A stretch of 64,000 bases of DNA from contig DASXFR010000069.1 in the NCBI GenBank assembly GCA_036489495.1, positions 1 to 64,000 on the forward strand, in the 5' to 3' direction. The notes beneath the pieces are model-generated. The model searched no databases and was not told where the DNA came from. It saw only the letters and a program-made list of their open reading frames with translations. Below are positions 32,917 to 44,801 of the stretch, piece by piece (the first letter of the stretch is position 1; each line of letters opens with the position of its first letter). A program made the position numbers and the translations under genes. The stretch comes from DASZIT01 sp036489495 (GTDB taxonomy: Bacteria; Actinomycetota; Acidimicrobiia; Acidimicrobiales; RAAP-2).

Positions 32917-32972
32917 CCTCTCCAGAATCAGGGTAGCGACGCGGGGTCTTCTCTCATCAACCAAGTGACCGG

Positions 32973-33833
32973 CTACTCGAGGGCCGACCCCATCTCCTCC
33001 CGAGACGCGAGGGCTGCGGCTCGGAGTGAGGACGGGTCGGGGCCGGCGGCGAGCAGCGAGCGGGAGGCACTGGCCAGCACCGATCCCGGCTTGCAACCCC
33101 GGAACAGCCTGCCCACGTCATCGGCGGTGGCACCCTGGGCGCCGACTCCGGGGGCCAGAATCGGTCCCCCCAACGAAGCCAGGGGGAACTCCGAGGGGGC
33201 CAGCGTGGCACCGACCACCACCCCGACCGTTCCCGGAACTGGAAGCCCACCGGAATTGAGCTCGGCAATTCTCCCCAGCAGCATGTCTTCCACGGCAGGA
33301 CCCTGGCCCGACTGGGTACGGGCTTCCTGCAGGGCTCGACCCTCCGGATTGGAGGTACGCACCACCACGATTACCCCCCGCCCATGCTCGGCCGCCAGGT
33401 CGAACATCGGCTGCAGCGAGCCGAGACCGAGATAGGGAGTCGCCGTCACCGCGTCGGCGCAGAGGGGGTTCCGGGGATCCAGCCAGGTCGAGGCGTATGC
33501 CTCCATGGTGCTCCCGATGTCCCCCCGCTTGGCATCGGCAATGACCAGGAGCCCGGCTTCCTGGGCATCCCGGATCAGGGTTTCGAGGGCGGCGATGCCG
33601 GCGGCACCGAACCGCTCGAAGAACGCCACCTGCGGTTTCACCACCGGCACCACCCCGGCAAAGGCGTCGACGCACCTGGACCCGAACTCGCGGACACCGA
33701 CGGCATCGTCGCTGAGGCCCCAGGCCCGCAGGAGCGACTCGGATGGATCGATCCCGGCGCACAACGGACCCGTCTTGTCGATCGCTGCCGCCATCCGGGC
33801 ACCGAATCCCTCACCCACCACCCCGTCAGTCAT
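32973..33833 (-). CDS. pyrF: Orotidine 5'-phosphate decarboxylase (type 2)
   Basis: PyrF decarboxylates OMP to UMP, the last step of de novo pyrimidine synthesis. The 286-residue product is the longer actinobacterial/type 2 form: CAGIDPSESLLRAWG near the start, VKPQVAFFERFG, the catalytic DAKRGDIGSTMEAYA and a C-terminal phosphate loop around ILAPGVGAQGA. ATG 33833 overlaps the pyrD stop by 8 bases. It is the last gene of the pyr operon. In many actinobacteria the next gene would be mihF, here 9.8 kb away. Confidence 0.95.
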   Translation of the reverse strand: MTDGVVGEGFGARMAAAIDKTGPLCAGIDPSESLLRAWGLSDDAVGVREFGSRCVDAFAGVVPVVKPQVAFFERFGAAGIAALETLIRDAQEAGLLVIADAKRGDIGSTMEAYASTWLDPRNPLCADAVTATPYLGLGSLQPMFDLAAEHGRGVIVVVRTSNPEGRALQEARTQSGQGPAVEDMLLGRIAELNSGGLPVPGTVGVVVGATLAPSEFPLASLGGPILAPGVGAQGATADDVGRLFRGCKPGSVLASASRSLLAAGPDPSSLRAAALASREEMGSALE

Positions 33834-34796
33834 GGGCAGCTCCAATCAGCTCGCTCATCGCCCGGATCCCCCGCCGGGCGCACCACGACTCCATCTCCTC
33901 CAGTATCCGCATTGGCGCCCGCGGATCCCGGAAGGTGGCCGTTCCCACCTGAATCCCGTTGGCCCCGGCCATCATCAGCTCGATGGCGTCGGCGCCCGTC
34001 GTCACGCCGCCCACCCCGATGATGGCGGCATCGGGGAGCGCGCACCGCACGTCGTAGACAGCTCGTACCGCCACCGGATGAATAGCGGCTCCGGACAACC
34101 CACCACCGCCGGCCCCGAGCCGCGGTCGCCGCTCCTCGATGTCGATGGTCATCGCCAGCAACGTGTTGATGAGCGTCACCGCGTCGGCCCCCGCCCCGAT
34201 GGCGGCGGAAGCAATCTCCGCCAGGTCGGCGACGTTGGGGCTGAGTTTGGCCCACAGCGGCAGGGGATTCGCCTGATGCACCGCGGCCAGCACTTCGGCG
34301 GTGGCCGTAGCTGAGTGGGCGAACATCCGGCGCCGGTCCTCCACGTTCGGGCAACTCACGTTCACTTCGATGGCGGTGAGGCCCTCGACCGCCGACAGCC
34401 GGGTGGCCGCCTCGGCGTAGTCAGCCACCCGCTGCCCCCAGATACTGACCACCACCCGGGCGCCGGTGGCCACCAGGCGGGGCAGATCGTCCCGAACCCA
34501 TGCCTCGACCCCGGGGCCTTGGAGACCGACGCTGTTCAGCATCCCCGAGGGGGTCTCATGGACCCGCGGCGCGGGGTTGCCCGGCCACGGCGTCGGAGAG
34601 ATGGACTTCACCACCACCGCCCCCAGCGATGAGAGCGGGAAATACGGCTCCAACTCGTCGCCGTGCCCGGCGGTTCCCGAGGCGGTCATCACCGGGTTGG
34701 GCAGCTGCACGCCGCCGATATGACAAGTGGTGTCCACATCGCCGGCCACCACCGCTCGCCACGCCTTCCGCACCCGTTCGGACCGCACCCCGGCAC

Positions 34797-34800
<4 letters not shown>
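33826..34800 (-). CDS. pyrD: Dihydroorotate dehydrogenase, class 1-like
   Basis: PyrD oxidises dihydroorotate to orotate with FMN. The 324-residue product has PNPVMTASGTAGHG, the GLQGPGVEAW segment, the active-site NVSCPNVED (catalytic Cys, a class 1 feature; class 2 has Ser), WAKLSPNV and VGGVTTGADAIELMMAGA. Class 1B enzymes work with an electron-transfer subunit PyrK, but no pyrK lies in this operon. ATG 34800 overlaps the carB stop (ATGA). Confidence 0.94.
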
Positions 34801-38101
<3,301 letters not shown>

Positions 38102-38102
<1 letters not shown>

Positions 38103-39238
38103 CAGGCGGAGCCCCCCGAACCGGTGGCATTCATCAGCAACCGGAACTCCTCGAACAGATAGCGGGCGTCGTGGGGGCCCGGTCCCGCTTCGGGGTGGTA
38201 CTGGACACTGAAAGCCGGGGTGTCCCGGCTCCGCAGGCCCTCGATCACCCCGTCGTTGAGATTCACGTGGGTGACGTCGGCCGACGCCAGCGATCCCTCG
38301 GCCACCGCATAGTTGTGGTTTTGGGAAGTGATCTCCACCTTGCCGGTGGCCAGCCGTTTCACCGGGTGGTTCCCGCCGTGGTGTCCGAACGGGAGCTTGT
38401 AGGTGGTGGCACCGAGCGCGGTCGCCAGGATCTGGTGGCCGAGGCAGATCCCGAACACCGGCACCGAACCGCTGGCGGCCAGCTTGCCGATCTCCGCGGT
38501 GATGGCCGGGAGCGCGGCCGGGTCGCCGGGCCCGTTGGAAAGGAACACCCCGTCGGGTTCGATGGCCAGAACCTCGTCGGCCGGTGTCGAGGCCGGCACC
38601 ACCGTCACGGTGGCCAGCTCGCCGAGTTGGCGGAGCATGGCCTCCTTGATCCCGAAGTCGTAGGCCACCACCCGGTAGGGGCCGTGGCCCCGGACCATGA
38701 CCGTCCCGGTGGTCACGTCCGAAACCAGGTCGCGGCCGTCGGTGGACTCGGCCGCTCGGGCCGCGGCCAGCAACTCGGACTCGGACGCGGTCCCGAAGGC
38801 ACACGGCATCGCCCCGTGGTGGCGGAGGTGGCGGGTCAGCCGGCGGGTGTCGACACCGGTGATCCCGGGAACCCGGTGCCGGACCAGGAACGCCTCCAAC
38901 GTCCCCTGCGACCTCCAGTTGCTCGGGCGATCGGCCAGGTCACGCACGATGATGCCGCGGCAGTGGGGCCGGGTGGCTTCGTCGTCGGTGGGGTTGACGC
39001 CGTAGTTGCCGATGTGCGGATAGGTGAAGGCGATGACCTGGCCGGCGTAAGAAGGGTCGGTGAGGACTTCCTGATAGCCGGAGAGCACGGTGTTGAACAC
39101 CGCTTCCCCGGTGGCGATCCCGCCGCTTCCGGCACCGGCGACCGGGTCGGCCCCGATGGCGTCGCCCTCAAACACCTCGCCGTCGGCCAGCACCAGGAGG
39201 GCCTCGGATCGAGGGGCGGTCCCGTTCCGTCCGGTCAT
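38102..39238 (-). CDS. carA: Carbamoyl phosphate synthase small subunit (glutaminase)
   Basis: CarA hydrolyses glutamine and channels ammonia to CarB. The 378-residue product has the N-terminal domain with LVLADGEVFEGDAIG, GEAVFNTVLSGYQEVLTDPSY and HIGNYGVNPTDDEA. The class I amidotransferase domain follows, with the nucleophile Cys in FGICLGHQILA and the catalytic His/Glu in SVQYHPEAGPGP. Its ATG overlaps the pyrC stop (ATGA). Confidence 0.97.
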
Positions 39239-40551
39239 CGGGTCGCCTCGCCGTCGATGACCACCGGTTCTCCCCGGAAGACCGTGTGCCGGACCCTGCC
39301 GGTGAGGGTCCGGCCGGCATACGGCGTGTTGCGGCTCCGGCTGGCCAACGCCAGGGGATCGACCGTCCAGGTGGCGGCGGGATCGATCACACACAGGTTG
39401 GCCTCGGCCCCCGGCTCGATCGGGCCCCCCTGGCCCCCTCCACTCTCCGGCCCGAGACCGGCGATGGCCGCCGGCTGCCAACTCATCAGCGCGAGTATCC
39501 GGGAGAGGGGGAACTCGAGTTCGGTGATGGCCAAGGCCAGGGCGGTCTGCAGGCCGAGCATCCCCGGAGGGGCGAGGTCGAACGGGAGATCCTTGAACTC
39601 GGGAGCGTGGGGGGCGTGGTCGGTGGCGATGGCGTCGAGGGTCCCGTCGGCCAGTCCCGCCTTCACCGCGTCGACGTCGGACTGGGGCCGCAGCGGAGGG
39701 TTGACCTTGAACACCGGGTCGTAGTCGACCGCGGCGGCATCGGTCAGCGAAAAATGGTGGGGAGCGGCTTCGGCGGTGACCAGCAACCCGGCGGCTTTGG
39801 CCCGCCGAACCAGGTCGATGGACGCCGCGGTGGACAGGTGGAGAAAGTGGATGCGGGCACCGGTGGCCCGGGACAGGGCGATGTCCCTCCCCACCATGAC
39901 CTCCTCGGCCAGGGCCGGCATGCCCGGAATCCCCAGCCGGCTCGACCAGTCGCCCTCGTGCATGGCACCGTCGCAGGCCAGGGTCCCGTCCTCGCAATGC
40001 TGGGCCAGGGTGACGCCGAGGCCACGGGCGTAGTCGAGGGCACGGCGCATCAGGCCGGCCGACTGCACCCCGGCACCATCGTCGGTGAAGAGGTGGACCC
40101 CGAGCGCGGCGAGTTCGGCCATCGGGGCGAGATGGTGGCCCTCCCGGCCCACGGTGATGGCCCCGGCCACCGCCACCTGGGCGGTGGCGGTGTGCGCCAA
40201 CTCGAGTACATTGCGGACGGCGTCGGCGGAGTCGAGCGGCGGGTTGGTGTTGGGCATCGCCACCACCAACGTGTAGCCGCCCAGCGCCGCCGCCCGGGTG
40301 CCGGTCTCGATGGTCTCGGCCTCCTCGTGGCCCGGCTCCCGCAGGTGGGCGTGGAGATCGACCAGCCCGGGGGCCAACGTGCACCCGCCGGCGTCGAGCA
40401 CGGTGGCGCCGGCCGGCACCTCGAGTCCCTCGCCGATGGCTTGGACGACGCCGTCGGACACCGCCACATCCACCCGACGCTCACCGGTGGCGTCGATCAC
40501 GGTGCCCCCCCTGATCACCAAGGTGGGCTCACCTCCACGCGGCTCAGGCAT
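39235..40551 (-). CDS. pyrC: Dihydroorotase
   Basis: PyrC cyclises carbamoyl aspartate to dihydroorotate. The 438-residue product is an amidohydrolase TIM barrel with metal ligands in GLVDLHAHLREPG (HxH), HCED, HLSTAAS and the catalytic Asp in ATDHAPHAPE. ATG 40551 has a GAGAG box 8 bases before it and is preferred to GTG 40557. The gene overlaps pyrB, which matches the usual pyrB-pyrC coupling. Confidence 0.96.
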   Translation of the reverse strand: MPEPRGGEPTLVIRGGTVIDATGERRVDVAVSDGVVQAIGEGLEVPAGATVLDAGGCTLAPGLVDLHAHLREPGHEEAETIETGTRAAALGGYTLVVAMPNTNPPLDSADAVRNVLELAHTATAQVAVAGAITVGREGHHLAPMAELAALGVHLFTDDGAGVQSAGLMRRALDYARGLGVTLAQHCEDGTLACDGAMHEGDWSSRLGIPGMPALAEEVMVGRDIALSRATGARIHFLHLSTAASIDLVRRAKAAGLLVTAEAAPHHFSLTDAAAVDYDPVFKVNPPLRPQSDVDAVKAGLADGTLDAIATDHAPHAPEFKDLPFDLAPPGMLGLQTALALAITELEFPLSRILALMSWQPAAIAGLGPESGGGQGGPIEPGAEANLCVIDPAATWTVDPLALASRSRNTPYAGRTLTGRVRHTVFRGEPVVIDGEATR

Positions 40552-41515
40552 CGGCACCGCTCTCGACCTGGCCCTGTCCGAGCATCAAGAACAGCACCGC
40601 CATCCGGACGGCCACCCCGTTGCTGACCTGGCCGGTGATGTGGGCCGCCGGCAGGTCGGCGACCTCCGAGGCGATCTCCACTCCCCGCACCATCGGTCCG
40701 GGATGAAGAATCAGGGTCTCGGGTTTCAACATCGCCGCCCGGCGGGCGGTCAGCCCGAACCCGGCGGTGTACTCCCGAAGGCTGGGCACGAACTCGCCAC
40801 TTCCGCGTTCGGACTGGAGCCTGAGCAGCGACACCACGTCGGCCGACGGAAGCTCCTTGTCGATGTCGTGACTGACGGCGACGATGGGCCATCCCTCGAT
40901 CGAGGGCGGCAGCAACGTCGGGGGCGCCACCAGCGTCACCTCCGCTCCCAGGGCGGCATAGGCGGAGATCTGGGAACGAGCCACCCGGCTGTGCCGGATG
41001 TCGCCGACGATGACCACCTGCAGGCTCTTGAACCGGTGGACTCCCTCATCGCCCCCGCCCAGCGCCTGGCGGACGGTATAGAGGTCGAGGAGGGCCTGGG
41101 TCGGGTGCTCGTGCCAGCCGTCCCCGGCGTTGATGACCGACGAACTGGTGACCCATCGGGCCACCCGGGCCGGTGCCCCCGAGGACGAATGGCGCATAAT
41201 GATGGCGTCGATGCCCATGGCTTCGATGGTCTCCACCGTGTCGCGGAGCGACTCGCCCTTCTTCAGCGATGAGGATCCGGCCGCGAACGACAGCACGTCG
41301 GCCGAGAGCCGCTTGGCTGCGGTCTCGAAGGAGACCCGGGTGCGGGTCGAGTCTTCGAAGAACAGGGTCGCCACCGTGCGCCCCCGGAGGGCCGGGACCT
41401 TCGGATTGGCCCGATGTCCGACCTCCACGAAGGAGTCGGCCACCCGGAGCACCTCGCCGATGCCATCGGAACCGAGGTCGTCGATGGCCAGGAGATGGTG
41501 AGGGAAGCTGCTCAC
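40544..41515 (-). CDS. pyrB: Aspartate carbamoyltransferase catalytic subunit
   Basis: PyrB joins carbamoyl phosphate and aspartate. The 323-residue product has the carbamoyl-phosphate loop FFEDSTRTRVSFETAAKRL, GSSSLKKGESLRDT, the HPTQALLDLYT motif and ILHPGPMVRGVEI near the end. GTG 41515 overlaps the pyrR stop (GTGA). No pyrI regulatory chain is nearby, consistent with control by PyrR. Confidence 0.97.
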   Translation of the reverse strand: MSSFPHHLLAIDDLGSDGIGEVLRVADSFVEVGHRANPKVPALRGRTVATLFFEDSTRTRVSFETAAKRLSADVLSFAAGSSSLKKGESLRDTVETIEAMGIDAIIMRHSSSGAPARVARWVTSSSVINAGDGWHEHPTQALLDLYTVRQALGGGDEGVHRFKSLQVVIVGDIRHSRVARSQISAYAALGAEVTLVAPPTLLPPSIEGWPIVAVSHDIDKELPSADVVSLLRLQSERGSGEFVPSLREYTAGFGLTARRAAMLKPETLILHPGPMVRGVEIASEVADLPAAHITGQVSNGVAVRMAVLFLMLGQGQVESGADA

Positions 41516-42081
41516 TTCCCCACCAGATCCCCGAGGGCCACGCCGTCTTCGGTGACGTCGACCATCTCGTCGCGGCGGGTGGGGAGGTTCTTTCCGACGT
41601 AATCCGGGCGGATCGGCAACTCCCGGTGGCCCCGATCGACCATCACCGCCAGCTGTACCGCCTGAGCCCGCCCGTACTCGCTGACCGCGTTCAAGGCGGC
41701 CCGGATGGTGCGGCCGGTGAACAACACGTCATCGACCAGCACCACGGTGGCACCGGTGAGATCGAAGCTGATGTCGGTCACCGCTTCCGGCAACACCGGG
41801 CGCAATCCGATGTCGTCGCGGTAGAAGGCCACATCGAGGATGCCGACCGGGATGGTGGTGTTCTCGACGGCTTCGAGGCTGGCGGCCAGCCGTTGGGCGA
41901 TCGGGACCCCGCCGGTTTGTAGGCCGATCAGCACCAGGTGCTCCAGGCCCCGATTCCGCTCGGCGATCTCGTGGGCCATGCGGGTGATGGCTCGCTGGAC
42001 GTCGGATGCCGACATCACTTGGGCCCTGGGTACAAATACCGCGCCCCGCGGTCGTGCATGACTGCGTTCGCGTTCGGCCAC
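41512..42081 (-). CDS. pyrR: Bifunctional pyr operon regulator / uracil phosphoribosyltransferase
   Basis: PyrR binds pyr mRNA in response to UMP/UTP and represses the operon; it also has uracil phosphoribosyltransferase activity. The 189-residue product has AITRMAHEIAERN, the PRPP loop VVLVDDVLFTGRTIRAAL and VMVDRGHRELPIRPDYVGKNLPT. GTG 42081 has a perfect AGGAGG 4 bases before it, so I prefer it to GTG 42108, which lies in the loop of the PyrR-binding hairpin. Operon order is pyrR-pyrB-pyrC-carA-carB-pyrD-pyrF, every junction overlapping. Confidence 0.95.
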   Translation of the reverse strand: MAERERSHARPRGAVFVPRAQVMSASDVQRAITRMAHEIAERNRGLEHLVLIGLQTGGVPIAQRLAASLEAVENTTIPVGILDVAFYRDDIGLRPVLPEAVTDISFDLTGATVVLVDDVLFTGRTIRAALNAVSEYGRAQAVQLAVMVDRGHRELPIRPDYVGKNLPTRRDEMVDVTEDGVALGDLVGK

Positions 42082-42085
42082 CGTT

Positions 42086-42091
42086 CCTCCT
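42086..42091 (-). promoter_or_regulatory. pyrR ribosome binding site
   Basis: AGGAGG on the minus strand lies 4 bases before GTG 42081 and 7 bases after the PyrR-binding hairpin, so bound PyrR could block ribosomes here. Confidence 0.75.
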
Positions 42092-42098
42092 GTCCGTT

Positions 42099-42116
42099 CG
42101 GGCCTCACGGGACCCG
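42099..42116 (-). promoter_or_regulatory. PyrR-binding RNA hairpin
   Basis: On the minus strand CGGGTC-CCGTGA-GGCCCG folds into a 6-bp stem (one G-U pair) with a hexaloop. The core GGGTCCCGTGAGGCC fits the known PyrR site ARUCCNGNGAGGYU at all but a few flanking positions, including the CNGNGA loop and the GG after it. It lies in the pyrR leader just before the ribosome binding site, the arrangement used for translational repression in mycobacteria. Confidence 0.75.
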
Positions 42117-42134
42117 CTTCACGGTCAGACGTTG

Positions 42135-42140
42135 ACTATA
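42135..42140 (-). promoter_or_regulatory. Candidate -10 box of the pyr operon
   Basis: TATAGT on the minus strand would start a transcript about 47-50 bases before GTG 42081, so the mRNA would carry the whole PyrR hairpin. No clear -35 is seen; the upstream DNA is the end of the tetR gene. Confidence 0.45.
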
Positions 42141-42149
42141 CCGCGACCC

Positions 42150-42833
42150 TCAGCTCGTCGCGGCACCTCGGGCACCGTCACCCTCGGCCCGGAGCGGGCC
42201 CAGACCGGCAAACGTCGCCAGTCCGCTCCCGGCGAACACGGTGAGCTGATCGACCAACTCGGCCCGTGACACCGTCCTCGAATCCACCCACCAGTCGGCG
42301 GCCATGAACACCGAACCCATCAATGCGTAGCCGAGGGTGGCGGCCGGGCCGGGATCGGCTCCGGCCGCATTCAGACCCTCAGCCAGGATGCCGCCCACCT
42401 GCTCGCCGACCGAAACCAGCAGTCGGCGGTCGCCGAGGGAACGACCGAAGCCGGCGGCGCCCTGGACCAGAAACCGGAACAGGGCCGGCTCGTCTTCCAC
42501 GAATTGGCAGAAGGCGTCGATGGCCCCCCGCAACGCCGTCGGGAGCTGGCGATCGTCCGCCATCAATGACCCGATCCGCTCCGACATCTCCCCCGCCACC
42601 TCGGCGGCCAAGGCGTCGGCCAACGAAGCTTTGTCGGCAAAGGCGGCGTAGAGGGCGGGCTTGGTATAGCCGGCCACCCCGGCGATCGCCGCCATCGACG
42701 CATCCGGGCCGAGTTGGGCGATGGCCTGTCGGGCTGCCGCCATCAGCTGGCGCCGGCGGCGCTCCGGATCCGGTCGGGGCCCAGGGGGTCGTCCCCGGCG
42801 GACCGGGCGGGCGGCCATGGCGGTGGTTCCCAT
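42150..42833 (-). CDS. TetR/AcrR-family transcriptional regulator
   Basis: The 227-residue product has an N-terminal helix-turn-helix: RRRQLMAAARQAIAQLG, then ASMAAIAGVAGYTKPALYAAFADKASL (recognition helix TKPALYAAF). The C-terminal ligand domain (about 85-215) has no recognisable specificity. It is divergent from the MpaB-type gene, the usual layout of a TetR repressor with its target. A palindrome-like operator lies between them. ATG 42833 follows TATACT by 6 bases. Confidence 0.9.
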   Translation of the reverse strand: MGTTAMAARPVRRGRPPGPRPDPERRRRQLMAAARQAIAQLGPDASMAAIAGVAGYTKPALYAAFADKASLADALAAEVAGEMSERIGSLMADDRQLPTALRGAIDAFCQFVEDEPALFRFLVQGAAGFGRSLGDRRLLVSVGEQVGGILAEGLNAAGADPGPAATLGYALMGSVFMAADWWVDSRTVSRAELVDQLTVFAGSGLATFAGLGPLRAEGDGARGAATS

Positions 42834-42839
42834 GAATCC

Positions 42840-42845
42840 AGTATA
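42840..42845 (-). promoter_or_regulatory. Start-proximal -10 box (TATACT) of tetR
   Basis: TATACT on the minus strand ends 6 bases before ATG 42833 and overlaps the edge of the operator at 42844-42864. Confidence 0.55.
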
Positions 42846-42864
42846 AAGTACCAACGGTAGTTAA
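42844..42864. promoter_or_regulatory. Candidate TetR operator
   Basis: TAAAGTACC-AAC-GGTAGTTAA: the two 9-base arms match as inverted repeats at 7 of 9 positions around a 3-base centre. It covers the tetR promoter and lies 26 bases before ATG 42890 of the MpaB-type gene. Confidence 0.5.
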
Positions 42865-42889
42865 TGTGCCGATCCGGGAGGACGAACCC

Positions 42890-43789
42890 ATGAAGCTCGA
42901 CCCCATGAGCCCGATCCGCGGGATGGTGGCCTCCACCCTGCGCAGCAAGTTGGGTAAGCCGCTGGTGTCCTTCGACGATTCTCCCGGGGACCCTGGCCTG
43001 TTCGGCCCGGATTCGGTCACCTGGCGGGTGCACTCGGACATGCCAGCCATGCTCATCGGCGGGGTGTCGTCGCTGTTGCTGCAGACGCTCCATCCCGGGG
43101 CTATGGCCGGGGTGGCGGATTTCTCCGTGTATGAGGAGGACCCGCTGGGCCGGCTGCAGCGGACCGGCACCTTTGTCGGCGGGACCATCTTCGGTTCCAC
43201 CGCCACCGCTGAGAACCTCATCGCCACGGTGAAGAAGGTCCACCTGTCGGTGAAGGGGACCCGTCCTGACGGCCTCCCCTACGCCGCCTCCGATCCGGAT
43301 CTGCTCCGCTGGGTCCACGTGGCCGAACACGCCCAGTTCCTCCGGGCCAACCAGCTCTTCGGGGTCCGGCCCCTCCGGGCGCCGGATGTGGATCGGTACT
43401 TCGACGAGGTCGCCGAGATTGCCCGCCGGCTGGGGGCGACCGAGGTTCCCACCGATGCCGCCGGTGTCGACACCTACTTGACCGCCGTCCAACCCGAACT
43501 CGAATTCGGGGACCAGGCGGCCCGAGGCCTGCAATTCCTACTGGCCCCCAACATCGGCGGTGCGGTGGAGCAGGCCGCCTATGCCCCGTTGATCCGGGCG
43601 GCCATTTCGATCCTGCCCGATTGGTCGTCGCGGATGCTGGGGATCTGGCAGCCCTGGCCGGAGTTGGTGGCAACCCGCGGGGCCGCCTGGGGTCTGTGCC
43701 GGGCCATGCGGATGATGATGCCGCGGAGCGAGGCCTTCAGCCGTTCGCTGCGCCGGGCCCGGGCAGTGCCGGAGCCGGCCGCCGCCTGA
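42890..43789 (+). CDS. MpaB-family oxygenase (DUF2236)
   Basis: The 299-residue product belongs to the family of fungal MpaB and bacterial latex-clearing protein, heme-binding oxygenases acting on isoprenoid double bonds. The family core is SVTWRVHSDMPAMLIGG, LLLQTLHPGAMAGVADFS, DPLGRLQRTGTFV and the WVHVAEHAQFLRA segment with candidate heme histidines. ATG 42890 has GGGAGG 8 bases before it. Regulation by the divergent TetR is likely. The substrate is unknown. Confidence 0.85.
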   Translation: MKLDPMSPIRGMVASTLRSKLGKPLVSFDDSPGDPGLFGPDSVTWRVHSDMPAMLIGGVSSLLLQTLHPGAMAGVADFSVYEEDPLGRLQRTGTFVGGTIFGSTATAENLIATVKKVHLSVKGTRPDGLPYAASDPDLLRWVHVAEHAQFLRANQLFGVRPLRAPDVDRYFDEVAEIARRLGATEVPTDAAGVDTYLTAVQPELEFGDQAARGLQFLLAPNIGGAVEQAAYAPLIRAAISILPDWSSRMLGIWQPWPELVATRGAAWGLCRAMRMMMPRSEAFSRSLRRARAVPEPAAA

Positions 43790-43791
43790 CC

Positions 43792-44187
43792 TCAGTCCCG
43801 AAGCCGGGCGGCCAACGTCGACAGCACCCCGTTGACGAAGCGCCCGGAATCGTCGGTGGAGTAGCCGGAGGCCAGCTCGACCGCCTCGTTGAGGATCACC
43901 GCAGTGGGCACTTCCGCCGAGCCCAGCAGTTCGGCCACCGCCAGGCGGAGGACGTTCCGGTCGACCACCGCCATCCGGTCGAGGTCCCACCCGATGGCGG
44001 CGGCGTCGATGAGCCCGTCGATTTCGACGCCCCGGTCCTCTACCATGTGCAACAACGCCACCGTGTACGGATCCGGCACGACCATCAGCGCCTCGAGGAT
44101 CACCGACGGGGAGTCACCCTTCAGCTCTGCCTCGTACATGAGGGAGAGGGCCCGCTCTCGGGCCTGGTGTCGGGGCGAGGTTTCCAT
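43792..44187 (-). CDS. nusB: Transcription antitermination factor NusB
   Basis: NusB binds boxA RNA with S10 (NusE) in rRNA antitermination. The 131-residue, all-helical product begins RHQARERALSLMYEAEL and has VVDRNVLRLAVAELL, VPTAVILNEAVELASGYSTDDSGRFVNGVL, a full match to the family end. It lies 53 bases after efp. Its stop is 2 bases from that of the convergent MpaB-type gene. Confidence 0.96.
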   Translation of the reverse strand: METSPRHQARERALSLMYEAELKGDSPSVILEALMVVPDPYTVALLHMVEDRGVEIDGLIDAAAIGWDLDRMAVVDRNVLRLAVAELLGSAEVPTAVILNEAVELASGYSTDDSGRFVNGVLSTLAARLRD

Positions 44188-44240
44188 GGTGGGAGAAACG
44201 ATGGACCGGCCAGAGCCACAATGCTCGGCGGTTCCGACGG

Positions 44241-44801
44241 TCAGGCTCGGGTCAGGTACTCGCCCGAACGGGTGTCCACCTTGATCATCTCACCCGGGTT
44301 CACGAACAACGGCACCTGGAGGACCAAACCGGTCTCCACGGTGGCCGCTTTGCGGGCACCCGAAACCCGGTCGCCCTGAACACCCGGCTCCGTCTCGGTC
44401 ACCTTCAACTCGACGGCGGCCGGCAGATCGACCCCGACGATCTCGGTCCCGAAGAACTGCAGCACGGCGTCGTCGCCTTCCTTCAGGTACTTCGCCGAGT
44501 CGCCGAGGGAGGCGGTGGTCACCTGGAGCTGCTCGTAGGAGACTTTGTCCATGAACACGTAGTCGGAGCTGTCGCGGTAGAGGAACTGCATCTCCCGCTT
44601 GTCGATGATCGCCTGCTCGAGCTTCTCGTCGGCCCGGTAGGTGCGTTCGATCACCGCTCCGGTCCGGACATTCTTCAGTTTGGTTCGCACGAAGGCACCG
44701 CCCTTGCCCGGCTTCACGTGCTGGAACTCGACCACGGCAAACAGCCCTTCGGGCAGATTGAGGGTCATGCCATTGCGGAGATCATTGGTGGAGACAGCCA
44801 T
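44241..44801 (-). CDS. efp: Translation elongation factor P
   Basis: EF-P relieves ribosome stalling at polyproline. The 186 residues form the KOW-like N-domain and two OB domains. The conserved loop GKGGAFVRTKLKN has Lys at the usual modification position. YEQLQVTTASLGD and the C-terminal VPLFVNPGEMIKVDTRSGEYLTR complete the match. ATG 44801 shares a base with the pepQ stop (TGATG). Confidence 0.97.
   Translation of the reverse strand: MAVSTNDLRNGMTLNLPEGLFAVVEFQHVKPGKGGAFVRTKLKNVRTGAVIERTYRADEKLEQAIIDKREMQFLYRDSSDYVFMDKVSYEQLQVTTASLGDSAKYLKEGDDAVLQFFGTEIVGVDLPAAVELKVTETEPGVQGDRVSGARKAATVETGLVLQVPLFVNPGEMIKVDTRSGEYLTRA

Noticed and set aside
42082..42108. PyrR starting at GTG 42108
   Set aside because: That GTG lies in the loop of the PyrR-binding hairpin and has no ribosome binding site; GTG 42081 has AGGAGG.
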